Notes: generated by a model not told the origin, from the letters alone. 64,000 nt of DNA from an uncultured Cohaesibacter sp. (GCF_963667045.1 NZ_OY762934.1:3364501-3428500), one strand, 5' to 3'; positions 42,739 to 52,935 are shown, numbered from the stretch's first letter. Program-made: numbers and translations.

Positions 42739-43446
42739 ATGCTTGCCTATCATGAACACAATCAGCCGGTCGAGTTTCGCTCGGCGCTCATCGTGGATGA
42801 CCATCCGCTCTTTTGCGATGCGCTCTGCATGACCTTGCAAGCGGTGTCGTCCATCCGTTCGATCCACACGGTCAACAGCCTGCAGGACGCGCTGGACATC
42901 ATTATCGAGCATGACAGTCCGGATCTGATCGTGCTGGATCTCAATCTGCCCGATGTTCATGGGCTGGATGGCCTGTTGCGCCTGCGTAACACCACGCGCT
43001 CGCCGATTGTCGTCATCTCGTCGATGGCTGACAACAGGATCATCAGTTCGGTCATTCATACCGGGGCATCAGGCTTTATCCCCAAGCATTCCAATCGCTC
43101 GATTTTCCAGAAGGCGATCGAGACTCTGGCCGAGGGCAAGAAATTCATCCCCGCCGGCTATGTGCTGCTGGAAAACAGCCCGGCGCTCAGCGAAGACGAA
43201 ACCATCAAGCGGATGGCTTCGCTGACCAATCAGCAGGGGCGTATCCTGCAACTGATCTGCGAGGGCAAACTGAACAAGCAGATCGCCTTCGATCTATCGA
43301 TCGCCGAGACCACCGTCAAGGCCCATGTGACGGCGATCATGCGCAAGCTCGGTGTGCAGAGCCGGACGCAGGCGGTGTTGATGGCCAAGAAGACCAGCTT
43401 CGGCCATGTTTCCGACGAGGGCGAGAGTTCCGCTCAGGGGCTGTGA
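42739..43446 (+). CDS. LuxR-type two-component response regulator
   Basis: 235 residues from the ATG at 42739. An upstream in-frame TTG at 42643 would add 32 residues without a ribosome binding site. The receiver domain has the acidic pair (ALIVDDHPLF), phospho-acceptor Asp67 in DLIVLDLNLPDVHG and a conserved Ser/Lys region (IVVISSMADN, GFIPKHS). The C-terminal LuxR helix-turn-helix is clear (LTNQQGRILQLICEGKLNKQ, IAFDLSIAETTVKAHVTAIM). It resembles AgmR/ErbR-class regulators. It is followed by a FIST sensory protein and a hybrid histidine kinase, which is its likely partner. Translation may be controlled by the hairpin at its start. Confidence 0.92.
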   Translation: MLAYHEHNQPVEFRSALIVDDHPLFCDALCMTLQAVSSIRSIHTVNSLQDALDIIIEHDSPDLIVLDLNLPDVHGLDGLLRLRNTTRSPIVVISSMADNRIISSVIHTGASGFIPKHSNRSIFQKAIETLAEGKKFIPAGYVLLENSPALSEDETIKRMASLTNQQGRILQLICEGKLNKQIAFDLSIAETTVKAHVTAIMRKLGVQSRTQAVLMAKKTSFGHVSDEGESSAQGL

Positions 43447-43489
43447 GCGGGTGCGCAACCCTGTTGCGGCAGAAAGGCTGGGAGGCTTG

Positions 43490-44662
43490 ATGACGGACCG
43501 GTTGGCTGGCTTGCACCAAGGTGCGGACGATGGGGACGTGATTGTTCGCACGACCTGTGTTGCCTGCGATGCCGAGGATGCAGCTGACCGTCTGAGACAG
43601 GCTCTGCAGCCGGATGATCTCGAGATCGTGGTCCTTTTCTTCTCGCCGCGAACTGACATCGCCGCCTTTGTTGCCCGATTGGGGGAAGGCTTTGCGGGCA
43701 CGCGGCTGGTGGGATGCACGACAGCGGGAGAAATCACCCAGGATGGCTATGCCGAGGGCACCATCATGGCGCTGGGGTTTCCGCGCAGTCACTTTTCCGC
43801 CCGCAGTATGCTGATCGATGACCTTGACAATCTCGACAGTCGCGGGGTGGTGGATGGCATCATTCGCAATCGCAACAGTCTTGCGGCGGAGGTGCCGCGC
43901 TGGCAGTCGGAGTTCTCGCTGCTGCTGGTCGACGGGCTTTCCACCTGTGAGGACCAACTGACGGCGGAGATTTCGTTTGGTCTCGGCCCTGTGCCGCTTT
44001 CCGGCGGCTCGGCCGGGGACGGAACGGATTTTGCCCGCACCTTCGTTCTTTTCGATGGCAAGGTGGCGTCCAATGCTGCCGTTCTCATCCAGATGGTCAG
44101 CCGTTGCCCGATCCGCGTGTTCAAGACCGATCATCTGGTTCCGGCCAAGACGCGGATGGTGGTGACCGGCGCCGATCCGTCGCGGCGGGTGGTCTCGGAA
44201 ATCAATGCCGAACCAGCCGCGCGGGAATATGCCCGCATTCTTGGCAAGGACCCCGAGCAACTGTCGCCCTTCATCTTTGCGGCCCATCCGGTGGTGGTGC
44301 AGTTCGGTGGCCAGCACCATGTCCGCGCCATCCAGCGCGTGGCCGACAACGGTGATCTGGTTTTCTTCTCCGCCATTGATGAGGGGGTGGTGCTGACGCT
44401 GGCCGAGCCGGACAACATGGTCGACCATCTCGAGCGGGAAATGCAGGCTCTCAGCGAGGGCGGCAAACCGGATGCGATCATCGCCTTTGACTGTATCCTG
44501 CGGCGGCTCGAAGCGGAACAGAAGCAACAGGTCGGGCAGCTCTCCCGCATCCTTGCAGACAATCGGGTTGTCGGCTTCTCCACCTATGGCGAGCAGTATA
44601 ATTCCATGCATGTGAACCAGACGCTGACGGGCGTTGCCATCTATCCACCAGACGAGGGCTGA
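43490..44662 (+). CDS. FIST-domain sensory protein
   Basis: 390 residues from the ATG at 43490 (GGGAGG 6 bases upstream). Residues about 30-220 match the FIST_N domain (DLEIVVLFFSPRTDIAAFVA, TRLVGCTTAGEITQDGYAEG, FGLGPVPLSGGSAGDG). Residues about 230-380 are FIST_C (VVSEINAEPAAREYARILGK, GDLVFFSAIDEGVVLTLAEP, RRLEAEQKQQVGQLSRIL, VVGFSTYGEQYNSMHVNQTL). FIST proteins are predicted small-ligand sensors, often encoded with signal-transduction proteins. It sits between a response regulator and a PAS kinase, only 2 bp before the kinase, so it probably feeds a ligand signal to the kinase. Confidence 0.92.
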   Translation: MTDRLAGLHQGADDGDVIVRTTCVACDAEDAADRLRQALQPDDLEIVVLFFSPRTDIAAFVARLGEGFAGTRLVGCTTAGEITQDGYAEGTIMALGFPRSHFSARSMLIDDLDNLDSRGVVDGIIRNRNSLAAEVPRWQSEFSLLLVDGLSTCEDQLTAEISFGLGPVPLSGGSAGDGTDFARTFVLFDGKVASNAAVLIQMVSRCPIRVFKTDHLVPAKTRMVVTGADPSRRVVSEINAEPAAREYARILGKDPEQLSPFIFAAHPVVVQFGGQHHVRAIQRVADNGDLVFFSAIDEGVVLTLAEPDNMVDHLEREMQALSEGGKPDAIIAFDCILRRLEAEQKQQVGQLSRILADNRVVGFSTYGEQYNSMHVNQTLTGVAIYPPDEG

Positions 44663-44664
44663 GC

Positions 44665-46893
44665 TTGCAACATGGACTGATCAATCCGGCCGATACACTG
44701 GAGCGGCAGAATGAAAAGCTGCTCAAGATCGTCACCACTCTGATGCGTCGGGTCGAGAAGGGGGTGGATGCATCCGGCGTGGCCTATGCCCAGTTCCAGC
44801 GGGCCGTGTTGCTGGAAGACGAGGTACGGTCGCGGACCCATGATCTGGAGCGGGCGCTGGATCTGCTCAATGAATCCAACGCCCGGCTGGCGCGCGCCAA
44901 CGCCGAGGCAGAAACGGCGCGGGTCAATCTGGCTAATGCGCTGGAGACGGTGCAGGAAGGTTTTGCCCTGTTCGATGCCGAGGGTGTGCTGGTAATGTGC
45001 AACAGCCGCTTCGGGCTGCACATGCGCGATATCCACTCGCAGCTGCAACCGGGGCTGCGGTTCGAGGACTATGTCCGGATGGTCAGTACCAGCCGTTATC
45101 TCGATCTGCCCGAGGGGCAGGCCTCTCCGGAGTGGGCGGCCAACCGGATGGAGCGGCACAAGGACAGGCATGTGGCCTTCAATGTGCGCATGGCGGGGGA
45201 CTGCTGGCTGCAGGTGAGCGAGCATCGCACGCCAGATGGCGGCACGGTCATTTTGCAGACCGATATCACCGACATGGTGCTGCTTGAGCGGCAGGAGCGG
45301 GAACGGCTGCTCGATGGGCAGGCGCAGTTGATCCGGGCGACGCTCGAACATCTCAATCAGGGCATCTGCATTTTCGACGATCAGAACCGGCTCATCGGCT
45401 GGAACCAGCGGGCAGGCGAGTTGTTGACCATAGCGGCACGCCAGTTCCAGCTCGGTATTTCCTTTGGTGCCCTCTACAAGCTCATCCGATCCAAGGTCAG
45501 TTTTTCGCGCAAGCAGGATGTGCGACGGATCGAGGATTGGGTGCAGGTTGGGGCAAACCGGCCTCCGCTGTCCTTTGAGATTGTTATCGGCCGCGACAGG
45601 GTGCTGGCGGTGTTTGCCCAGCAGATGCCCGACAAGGGGTTCGTGATCAGTTTCACAGACGTGTCTGCCGAGCGGTTGGCGGTGCGGGCCATGTCCGAGG
45701 TCAACGAGACCCTCGAACAGCGGGTTGCCGAGCGGACGCTTGAGCTGGAAGCCGCGCTCGCAGAAGCCGAACGGGCCAACGCCTCCAAGTCACGCTTTGT
45801 GGCTGCGGCCAGTCATGATCTGTTGCAACCACTCTCGGCGGCCAAGCTGTTTGTCGCTTCGCTGGAGAGCGAACTGGCCGACCCGGAGCTTGCCTGCCCG
45901 GAACTGGCCGAACGGGCTGCCAAGGCCAACAATGCGCTGATGAGCGCGGAGAATATTCTCAATGCGCTGCTCGACATTTCCAAACTGGATTCCGGACGGG
46001 CGGCGTTGCATGAGGGGCCGGTGGCGCTGGACGATCTGCTCGGGCCCCTCCGTGATGAATTGAAGCCTCTTGCCGAGAAGAAGGGGTTGGCGTTCCGGAT
46101 GGTCTCGACAGGGGCGGTGGTCATCAGCGACGCGTCCTACCTCCGGCGCATTCTGCAGAATCTGATCAGCAATGCCATACGCTATACCGTGAGAGGCAAG
46201 GTGCTGGTGGGCGTGCGTAGCCGCATGGGGCGGCTGTTCATCGAGGTGTGGGACACGGGGCCGGGGATTCCGGCGCATGAACAGGGCAAGATCTTTCAGG
46301 AGTTCCAGCGCCTCAATGCCACGGTCAGCGCCGCCGATGGCATGGGGCTGGGGCTGGCGATCGTCGAGCGGGCCTGCCGCTTGCTCGATCATCCGCTGCA
46401 TCTCAAATCCGAGGTTGGCAAGGGAACCTGCTTTTCGGTGGAGCTGCCTCCCTCCTCGGTGGTGCCCAAAGCGGCCCCTTCCGATGATCTCATCCTGCTG
46501 GGCAAGGAGAAGCGGCTCAGTCTTGCCCATCACATCGTTCTGCTGATCGAGAATGACGAGGGGCTCAGAAGTGCCATTACGCTGACGCTGGAGAAATGGG
46601 GGGTTGATGTCCTGCCATGCGCCAATGAGGGCGAGGCTGTGGCGGTGCTGCAGGAACTCGATATCGCGCCGGACGCCATCATTGCCGACTATCAGCTGGA
46701 TCACGGCCTGATGGGAACCGATGTGGTGTTGCGGCTGCGTGAGCGCTACGGCAAGGTGCCGACGTGCATCATTTCTGCCAACCGCTCGCCGCTGCTGGCC
46801 GAACAGTGCCAGCGGCTTGGTGCATCGCTGCATCACAAGCCACTCAACCCACTGGAGTTGAGGGAATTTCTGGAAGATGCCGTAAGCCGATAG
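44665..46893 (+). CDS. PAS-domain hybrid histidine kinase (NahK/ErcS'-like)
   Basis: 742 residues from a TTG at 44665, two bases after the FIST stop; no better start is seen. After an N-terminal coiled coil come two PAS domains (ALETVQEGFALFDAEGVLVM and LEHLNQGICIFDDQNRLIGW). The dimerisation helix carries His384 in AAASHDLLQPLSAAKLF, followed by the ATPase domain (ILQNLISNAIRYTVRGKVLV, DTGPGIP, GMGLGLAIVERA). A receiver domain completes it, with Asp675 in PDAIIADYQLDHG. No transmembrane segment is visible, so it should sense a cytoplasmic signal. The architecture is that of the NahK/ErcS' kinases that act in alcohol-oxidation and biofilm circuits of pseudomonads. An ExaC-like dehydrogenase lies next door. 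Confidence 0.92.
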   Translation: MQHGLINPADTLERQNEKLLKIVTTLMRRVEKGVDASGVAYAQFQRAVLLEDEVRSRTHDLERALDLLNESNARLARANAEAETARVNLANALETVQEGFALFDAEGVLVMCNSRFGLHMRDIHSQLQPGLRFEDYVRMVSTSRYLDLPEGQASPEWAANRMERHKDRHVAFNVRMAGDCWLQVSEHRTPDGGTVILQTDITDMVLLERQERERLLDGQAQLIRATLEHLNQGICIFDDQNRLIGWNQRAGELLTIAARQFQLGISFGALYKLIRSKVSFSRKQDVRRIEDWVQVGANRPPLSFEIVIGRDRVLAVFAQQMPDKGFVISFTDVSAERLAVRAMSEVNETLEQRVAERTLELEAALAEAERANASKSRFVAAASHDLLQPLSAAKLFVASLESELADPELACPELAERAAKANNALMSAENILNALLDISKLDSGRAALHEGPVALDDLLGPLRDELKPLAEKKGLAFRMVSTGAVVISDASYLRRILQNLISNAIRYTVRGKVLVGVRSRMGRLFIEVWDTGPGIPAHEQGKIFQEFQRLNATVSAADGMGLGLAIVERACRLLDHPLHLKSEVGKGTCFSVELPPSSVVPKAAPSDDLILLGKEKRLSLAHHIVLLIENDEGLRSAITLTLEKWGVDVLPCANEGEAVAVLQELDIAPDAIIADYQLDHGLMGTDVVLRLRERYGKVPTCIISANRSPLLAEQCQRLGASLHHKPLNPLELREFLEDAVSR

Positions 46894-47076
46894 GGGCAAG
46901 AAGAGCCAACAACGCGTGCAGAAGAGCGGGGGACTGTTCTGAGATCTGGTTCTTGCTGTCGGTGTGGCGGCCATCTGAGGCTGGGTCTTGGTCTCCCTCA
47001 GCCGTCGTCCGGTTTTCCTGCCGACGTCGGCCCCATCCTTCCGGGAAACTTTAGACCCACGCATCCCGGAAGGGAG

Positions 47077-47098
47077 GCAGGGCCACATGTGGCCCTGC
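47077..47098. terminator. GC-rich palindrome between convergent genes
   Basis: A perfect 22-bp palindrome (arms GCAGGGCCACA and its complement), 8 bp past the aldehyde dehydrogenase stop and about 185 bp past the kinase stop. It would form a strong hairpin in either transcript, but no T-run follows, so termination efficiency is uncertain. Confidence 0.5.
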
Positions 47099-47106
47099 AG
47101 GGAGTA

Positions 47107-48651
47107 TCAGAAGAAGCCGAGCGCGTCGGTCGAGTAGCTCACCAGCATGTTCTTGGTCTGGCGATAGTGCTCGAGCATCATCTTGTGGGTTTCACGCCCG
47201 ATACCGGACTGCTTGTAGCCGCCGAAGGCTGCATGGGCCGGATAGGCGTGATAGCAGTTGGTCCAGACGCGACCTGCCTGAATTTCGCGACCGAAGCGGA
47301 AGGCTCGGTTACCGTTGCGGGTCCAGACGCCTGCTCCGAGACCGAAGTCGGTGTCGTTGGCGATGGCCAGTGCTTCGTCATCGTCCTTGAAGGTGCAGAC
47401 CGAGAGCACCGGCCCGAAGATTTCCTCCTGGAAGATACGCATCTTGTTGTTGCCCTTGAAGACGGTCGGATTGATATAGTTGCCGCCTTCGAGGCCTGGC
47501 AGGTTGGCCACGGTGCCGCCCATGAGGCAGGTCGCGCCTTCCTGTTCGCCGATCTTCAGATAGGACGAGATCTTTTCCTTCTGCTCACCGGAGGCCTGGG
47601 CGCCGATCATGGTGTCCATGTCGAGCGGGTTGCCCTGTTTGACCTTCTTGACGCGTTCCAGAGCCCGGGCAATGAACTCGTCATAGATGGATTCCTGCAC
47701 CAGAGCGCGGGACGGGCAGGTGCAGACCTCGCCTGAGTTGAGGGCGAACATCGAGAAACCCTCAAGGCATTTGTCGAAATAGGCGTCGTCCGCATCCATG
47801 ACGTCTTCAAAGAAGATGTTCGGCGATTTGCCGCCCAGTTCCAGCGTCACCGGAATGAGGTTCTGCGAGGCATACTGCATGATCAGGCGACCGGTCGCGG
47901 TTTCGCCGGTGAAGGCGATCTTGGCGATGCGCTTGGAAGATGCCAGCGGTTTGCCCGCTTCAAGGCCGAAGCCGTTGACAATGTTGACCACGCCCGGCGG
48001 CAGCAGATGGCCGACCAGTTCGATGAACACCATGATCGAGGCCGGGGTCTGTTCGGCCGGCTTGAGCACAACGCAGTTGCCAGCGGCCAGCGCCGGAGCC
48101 AGTTTCCACACTGCCATCAGCAACGGGAAGTTCCACGGAATGATCTGGCCGACAACACCGAGCGGCTCGGGAATGTGATAGGCATAGGTGTTGTGGTCGA
48201 TCTCGGAGATATGCCCTTCTTCGGCACGGATGCAACCGGCAAAATAGCGGAAATGGTCAACGGCCAGCGCCACGTCGGCGGCAATGGATTCGCGGATCGG
48301 CTTGCCGTTGTCGATGGTCTCGGCAACAGCCAGCATCTGGGTGTTGGCTTCCATCAGATCGGCGATCTTGAGCAGCATGTTGGAGCGCTCGGTCGGCGAG
48401 GTCTTTCCCCAGGCCGGGAATGCGGCATGGGCAGCGTCCAGTGCGGCCTCGATGTCGTCGGCGTTCGAACGGGCGCATTCGCAGATCACTTCGCCGGTGA
48501 TGGGCGTCACATTCTGGAAATACTCGCCGGATTTCGGCGCGGTGAATTCACCGTTGATGTAGTTGCCGTAGCGGGTCTTGAACGGGAACTCGACATTCAG
48601 GTGTGATGTATCAAGCGCGGCACTGCGTGTCGCTGGCGTTACGATATTCAT
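47107..48651 (-). CDS. NAD+-dependent aldehyde dehydrogenase (ExaC/AcoD-like)
   Basis: 514 residues from the ATG at 48651, preceded by GGGAGGA; the frame runs on to 48801 but that extension lacks a site. Aldehyde dehydrogenase motifs: [43 protein letters not shown] (general base Glu), catalytic Cys310 in [19 protein letters not shown] and the C-terminal tail YSTDALGFF, which is typical of the ExaC/acetaldehyde-dehydrogenase branch. It oxidises short-chain aldehydes such as acetaldehyde to acids with NAD+. It converges with the kinase gene of the FIST/two-component cluster, suggesting that the cluster senses an alcohol or aldehyde. Phosphate acetyltransferase in the same region fits acetate metabolism but need not be linked. 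Confidence 0.95.
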   Translation of the reverse strand: MNIVTPATRSAALDTSHLNVEFPFKTRYGNYINGEFTAPKSGEYFQNVTPITGEVICECARSNADDIEAALDAAHAAFPAWGKTSPTERSNMLLKIADLMEANTQMLAVAETIDNGKPIRESIAADVALAVDHFRYFAGCIRAEEGHISEIDHNTYAYHIPEPLGVVGQIIPWNFPLLMAVWKLAPALAAGNCVVLKPAEQTPASIMVFIELVGHLLPPGVVNIVNGFGLEAGKPLASSKRIAKIAFTGETATGRLIMQYASQNLIPVTLELGGKSPNIFFEDVMDADDAYFDKCLEGFSMFALNSGEVCTCPSRALVQESIYDEFIARALERVKKVKQGNPLDMDTMIGAQASGEQKEKISSYLKIGEQEGATCLMGGTVANLPGLEGGNYINPTVFKGNNKMRIFQEEIFGPVLSVCTFKDDDEALAIANDTDFGLGAGVWTRNGNRAFRFGREIQAGRVWTNCYHAYPAHAAFGGYKQSGIGRETHKMMLEHYRQTKNMLVSYSTDALGFF

Positions 48652-49319
48652 GGTTTCCTCCCTTTTGACTCTGCTTGCCAGCACCCTGTCGCCCCCCTCT
48701 GCAGAAGGCCTTGGCGGCCTTTTCGGATCCGTTCCTCCCAGATCCGCATGGTCCTTGCCGGTCCTGCCCATGGTCTTTGACCTTACAGCGTGAACTGGCA
48801 CCGTAATCGGGGCCTGTGGCTCGCAGATTGTAACAGTTCCAGATTAAGGCAGAGACGGAAGGCCTGCCATGAGACCAAGGTGCTGATGAGTCGCATTGGT
48901 GGTTTTACGTATTTCAGATGGTGCCTGCGAAGCCAGATAAACCAATGACTTGCTGCGGTGCAGCAAAATGTGCCGCAAACGGATGGTCGCGACTTTGGCA
49001 TTGGGTGGTCTTTTGGCGTATTGGACGAGGCACCAAATTCGATCTCGGATATGGGCAGGCCAGAGGTGGATGGTCGCTGTTTTTGCCCGGTCATTTCTGT
49101 TCATGTCTGCGTACATTTGTCTCACGGGCCCAAAGGATCGGTAGCGGTGAGGTGGCCCTGTCGGTGTCTGTCGAAATTTTCAGGCATTTGAACGGCATAG
49201 GGAGCTGGCGTATCTGGCGTTTGCAATCTCGGCGAGAAGGAATGGGGTCTACTCCTTGGTGGTGACGAAAATTCGACTGGTATTATTGACCAGCATCTGG
49301 TTGACTTGTGTCGTTGTCT

Positions 49320-49325
49320 TATAAT
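49320..49325 (+). promoter_or_regulatory. Consensus -10 box upstream of the peptide transporter
   Basis: TATAAT at 49320-49325. A TTGACT lies at 49301-49306 but only 13 bases away, which is too close for an ordinary sigma-70 pair; no better -35 is seen, so the promoter may need an activator. A transcript from here has a leader of about 190 bases before the GTG. Confidence 0.4.
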
Positions 49326-49339
49326 ATTTGTCGACAAAT
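49326..49339. promoter_or_regulatory. Perfect 14-bp palindrome, candidate repressor operator
   Basis: ATTTGTCGACAAAT directly abuts the TATAAT box, where a bound repressor would block initiation. The TTGT-CG-ACAA core is the kind of dyad bound by GntR-family regulators. No regulator gene adjoins the operon, so the protein must be encoded elsewhere, or the match is chance. Confidence 0.5.
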
Positions 49340-49525
49340 CTAATACAGATTTCTTCCGGCTCGAGTGGTGCCAGCTGCACTTGCAGGGCACAGTGTGGTG
49401 TCCGATCGGCCTGTTTTTCGAATTCCATTGCCATTCGGTGTTCGAGCACACTCGTTGTCTGAGTTGTCCCTATCTGTCTTTCCTGCCAGCACTGCTCTGC
49501 TGAAGAAATTTTGAAAGGTTGAACA

Positions 49526-51358
49526 GTGATCGAGAGTTCCAGCAATGCGTCATCCCTGATCAGGGTCGAGGATCTCACCGTCGCGTTCGGCGAAGAAAAG
49601 GTCGTTGAGAATCTCAGCTTCTCGGTGCGCTCCGGTCAGACGCTGGCCATCGTCGGCGAAAGCGGGTCTGGCAAGTCGGTGACATCCCTCTCGATCCTGC
49701 GTCTGGCTGACATGGCCGGGGCACGATACCTCAGCGGGCGCGTGCTGTTTCAGACTGCTGCCGGTGAACGGGATCTCCTGACCCTGTCGCAGCAGGACAT
49801 GCGCTCCATTCGTGGCAAGGAAATCGCCATGATCTTTCAGGAGCCGATGACCTCGCTCAATCCGGTCTTCACGGTTGGCGACCAGATCGCCGAGGTGTTG
49901 CAGCTGCATGAGGGCATGTCGCGCAAGGACGCGTTGGCCGAGGGTGTCAAGCTCCTCAAAATGGTGCGTCTGGCCGATGCCGAGAGCATCATCGGTCGTT
50001 ACCCGCATCAGCTCTCCGGTGGCATGCGGCAGCGGGTGATGATTGCCATGGCGCTGGCCTGCCGCCCCAAGCTGCTGATCGCCGATGAGCCGACCACGGC
50101 GCTGGATGTGACCATTCAGGCCCAGATTCTGGCGATCCTCCGGGACCTCAAGGACAGCCTCGACATGGCGATCATCTTCATCACCCACGATATGGGTGTG
50201 GTGGCGGAAATGGCCGACGATGTGGTCGTCATGCGCAAGGGCCACAAGGTGGAAGAGCAGCCGGTGGATGCGATCTTCCACGATCCGCAGCATCTCTATA
50301 CCCAGACGCTGCTTTCCGCCGTACCCAAGCTGGGGGCGATGAATGGCGAGGATTTTCCCAAGCGGCTGCCGGTTGCCGTCTATGACGAGGCGGGGGCCAG
50401 GACGGAGGGAGAGGTCCGGGTGCAGAACACTGCCAACTATGGCGTTGCCCCTCTGGTCCGGGTGGAGGATCTTGTTGTCCGCTTCAATGTGAAGAAGAAT
50501 TTTCTGGGCCGTCCGACCCACCGCGTGCATGCGGTCGAGGAAATCAGCCTTGATATCTATCCGGGAGAAACGCTGGCGCTGGTTGGCGAGAGCGGCTCGG
50601 GCAAGTCGACCATCGGCCGCACGATCCAGCAGCTGCAGGAAAGTCAGGCTGGCAACATCACCTTCAACGGCAAGCGCTTTTCCGACATGGGCAAGGGCGA
50701 GCGACGGGCACTGCGCAAGAAGATCCAGTATATCTTTCAGGATCCCTATGCCTCGCTCGATCCGCGCAAGACGGTCGGCTTTTCCATCGCCGAACCGATC
50801 CGCACCCACGGCATCCTGCATGACGATGGGTTGATCGCGACCCGCGTCAGCGAGCTGCTCGAGCGTGTCGGGTTGTCCGCCTCCCATGCCCGGCGCTATC
50901 CGCACGAGTTTTCCGGTGGCCAGCGCCAGCGCATCTGCATTGCCCGTGCCCTTGCTTCCGACCCAGAACTGATCATTGCCGATGAGGCATTGTCGGCGCT
51001 CGATGTGTCGGTGCAGGCCCAGATCATCAACCTGTTCATGGATCTGCAGGAGGAGCGGGGGCTTTCCTATCTCTTCATCAGCCATGACATGGCGGTGGTG
51101 GAGCAGATCAGCCATCGGGTCGCCGTGCTCTATCTGGGGCAGATTGTCGAGTTCGGCAGCCGCCGTCAGGTGTTCGAGAACCCGACCCATTCCTACACCC
51201 GCAATCTGCTTGCCGCCGTTCCGATTGCCGATCCGCAAAAGCGGGTCATGCTGGCCATCGATGATACGGAGATCCCGAGCCCGATCCGGGCTGTGGGCAA
51301 TGAACCGGAGCGCCTCCGCCACAAGGAGATCGCGCCGGGGCACCTCGTTGCCGAATAA
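49526..51358 (+). CDS. Peptide ABC transporter: two ATPases fused (DppD-DppF type)
   Basis: 610 residues starting at GTG 49526 with AAAGG 8 bases upstream. Two complete Opp/Dpp ATPases lie in tandem. The first has Walker [11 protein letters not shown], signature [15 protein letters not shown] and Walker [14 protein letters not shown]. The second (from about residue 315) has Walker [12 protein letters not shown], signature [15 protein letters not shown] and Walker [14 protein letters not shown]. Each ends in an oligopeptide-transporter C-terminal segment ([20 protein letters not shown] and [20 protein letters not shown]). It powers import by the DppB/DppC channel encoded downstream. Fused DppDF proteins are known but separate genes are commoner. 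Confidence 0.95.
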   Translation: MIESSSNASSLIRVEDLTVAFGEEKVVENLSFSVRSGQTLAIVGESGSGKSVTSLSILRLADMAGARYLSGRVLFQTAAGERDLLTLSQQDMRSIRGKEIAMIFQEPMTSLNPVFTVGDQIAEVLQLHEGMSRKDALAEGVKLLKMVRLADAESIIGRYPHQLSGGMRQRVMIAMALACRPKLLIADEPTTALDVTIQAQILAILRDLKDSLDMAIIFITHDMGVVAEMADDVVVMRKGHKVEEQPVDAIFHDPQHLYTQTLLSAVPKLGAMNGEDFPKRLPVAVYDEAGARTEGEVRVQNTANYGVAPLVRVEDLVVRFNVKKNFLGRPTHRVHAVEEISLDIYPGETLALVGESGSGKSTIGRTIQQLQESQAGNITFNGKRFSDMGKGERRALRKKIQYIFQDPYASLDPRKTVGFSIAEPIRTHGILHDDGLIATRVSELLERVGLSASHARRYPHEFSGGQRQRICIARALASDPELIIADEALSALDVSVQAQIINLFMDLQEERGLSYLFISHDMAVVEQISHRVAVLYLGQIVEFGSRRQVFENPTHSYTRNLLAAVPIADPQKRVMLAIDDTEIPSPIRAVGNEPERLRHKEIAPGHLVAE

Positions 51359-51402
51359 ACGCATAATCACAATTCCACTTCGTCAAAACAGGGAACACAA
51401 TA

Positions 51403-52932
51403 ATGAAAAGATTTTTGAAGAATACAGCAGCCGTGGCTGTCATCGCCCTGGCAGGCATGGGCGCCTTTTCCAGCAGCTCGATGGCTGCTGGCAAGCTTTC
51501 CGTTTCCGTTGCCCTCGATCCGGGCAGCTGGGATCCGATCGACACCTTTCTTGTCGCATGGGGTGCTGTCGGCTCCAACCTCTTTGACGGCCTGACGGAA
51601 CGCGACACCAACGCCAAACTGCATCCGGGCCTTGCCACGAGCTGGGACGTGCTTGACGACGGTGTGCGCATCCGCTTCAAGCTGCGCGAAGGCGTGAAAT
51701 TCCACAATGGCGAACCGTTCAATGCGGAAGCCGTCAAGTTCACCTTCGACCGTCTGCTCGGCGACATCGGGGCCAAGGGGCCGCAGCGCGCCAACTACAC
51801 CTCGATCGAGAGTGTCGAGATCATCGACGACTATACCGTCGATTTCCATCTCCACCAGCCCGATCCGGTGCTGCTGACCAAGCTGGCCGGCTATGGCGCC
51901 ATGATCGTGCCGCCGAAATATATTACCGAGAAGGGTGAAGACTATTTCAATACCCATCCGGTCGGAACCGGTCCGTTCAGCTTTGTTTCCTACGAGCCGA
52001 AGGTGGATCTGGAACTGGCTGCCAACGCCGACTACTGGGGCGACAAGCCGAAGGTTTCCGAGCTGGAGTATCGCTTCATTTCCGAGCTGACCACCGCTGT
52101 GGCCGAGCTGCAGGCCGGGCGCGTCGATATCGTCGAGGATTTGCCGATCAGCATGCTGCCGGTAGTCAAGGGCGATGGCAAACTGGACGTCATGTCCACC
52201 ACCGGTCCGGCTGTCTATGGCCTGCGTTTCAACACCCGTGACGGCATCACTGCAGATGTCAATGTCCGCAAGGCCATTGTCATGGCTGTTGACCGCGCCA
52301 CGATCATCAAGTCGCTGCTGGCGGGGGAAGCCGAGGAAATCGCCAGCTTCCAGAGCTCGCTGTCCTTCGGTAACGATCCCGAGTTGAAGCCGCTGCCATA
52401 CAATCCGGAAGAAGCCAAGAAACTGCTCAAGGACGCGGGTGTTGCGCCGGGGGCAGAAGTGCAGATCGACATCCGCGCTGGCAACCCGACCTTTAACGAA
52501 GTGGTTCAGGCCGTTGGAGCCTATCTGCAGACCGTAGGGTTGAAAGCCGTCATCAAGCCATATGAGAACAGCGTGTTCCTGAATGACATCGTGCCGCAGG
52601 GCAAGACCGGTGCCCTGTTCCAGCAGAGCTGGGGCGGCTGGACGCTCGACTATGACAACACCGCCTATCTGCTCTACCACACCGGCCAGAAATGGAACCC
52701 GTATGGTTCAGACGAAAAGCTGAACGCCATGCTGGAAGAACAGCGCCCGATGACCGATGTTGCCAAGCGTGAGGAGCTGCTCAAGGGCATCGCCGCCTAC
52801 ATCGCCAATGATGTGCTGGAAATGCCGCTCTATAGCCTCAAGGCAATCTACGGCGTCAACAAGCGCGTTGAAGGTTTTGTTCCGGCTCCTGACAACCGCA
52901 TCAAGCTGAACACGGTCAGCGTCAAGGAATAG
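51403..52932 (+). CDS. Peptide/nickel-type periplasmic binding protein (SBP family 5)
   Basis: 509 residues with a signal peptide (TAAVAVIALAGMGAFSSSSM). Family-5 features: LDPGSWDPIDTFLVAWGAVG, LREGVKFHNGEPFNAEAVKF, YWGDKPKVSELEYRFI, and LEMPLYSLKAIYGVNKRVEG near the end. It binds small peptides or related amides in the periplasm. A large hairpin follows its stop. The downstream M14 peptidase suggests a peptide-like ligand. Confidence 0.94.
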   Translation: MKRFLKNTAAVAVIALAGMGAFSSSSMAAGKLSVSVALDPGSWDPIDTFLVAWGAVGSNLFDGLTERDTNAKLHPGLATSWDVLDDGVRIRFKLREGVKFHNGEPFNAEAVKFTFDRLLGDIGAKGPQRANYTSIESVEIIDDYTVDFHLHQPDPVLLTKLAGYGAMIVPPKYITEKGEDYFNTHPVGTGPFSFVSYEPKVDLELAANADYWGDKPKVSELEYRFISELTTAVAELQAGRVDIVEDLPISMLPVVKGDGKLDVMSTTGPAVYGLRFNTRDGITADVNVRKAIVMAVDRATIIKSLLAGEAEEIASFQSSLSFGNDPELKPLPYNPEEAKKLLKDAGVAPGAEVQIDIRAGNPTFNEVVQAVGAYLQTVGLKAVIKPYENSVFLNDIVPQGKTGALFQQSWGGWTLDYDNTAYLLYHTGQKWNPYGSDEKLNAMLEEQRPMTDVAKREELLKGIAAYIANDVLEMPLYSLKAIYGVNKRVEGFVPAPDNRIKLNTVSVKE

Positions 52933-52935
52933 GCC

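Larger units (their letters stand above)
48652..49525. other. Gene-free divergent stretch before the peptide ABC operon
   Basis: About 875 bases between the aldehyde dehydrogenase and the peptide-transporter genes. Short frames occur in both directions, including a 109-residue minus-strand frame (49249-49578) overlapping the transporter start, but none has a supported start or similarity. The regulatory signals at 49320-49339 lie here. The rest holds no feature I recognise. Confidence 0.5.

Noticed and set aside
49249..49578. 109-codon minus-strand frame before the peptide operon
   Set aside because: Overlaps the start of the transporter gene and the putative promoter; no Shine-Dalgarno site and no family features.
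49550..51370. 606-codon minus-strand frame
   Set aside because: Exactly antisense to the fused peptide-transporter ATPases, whose motifs are unmistakable.
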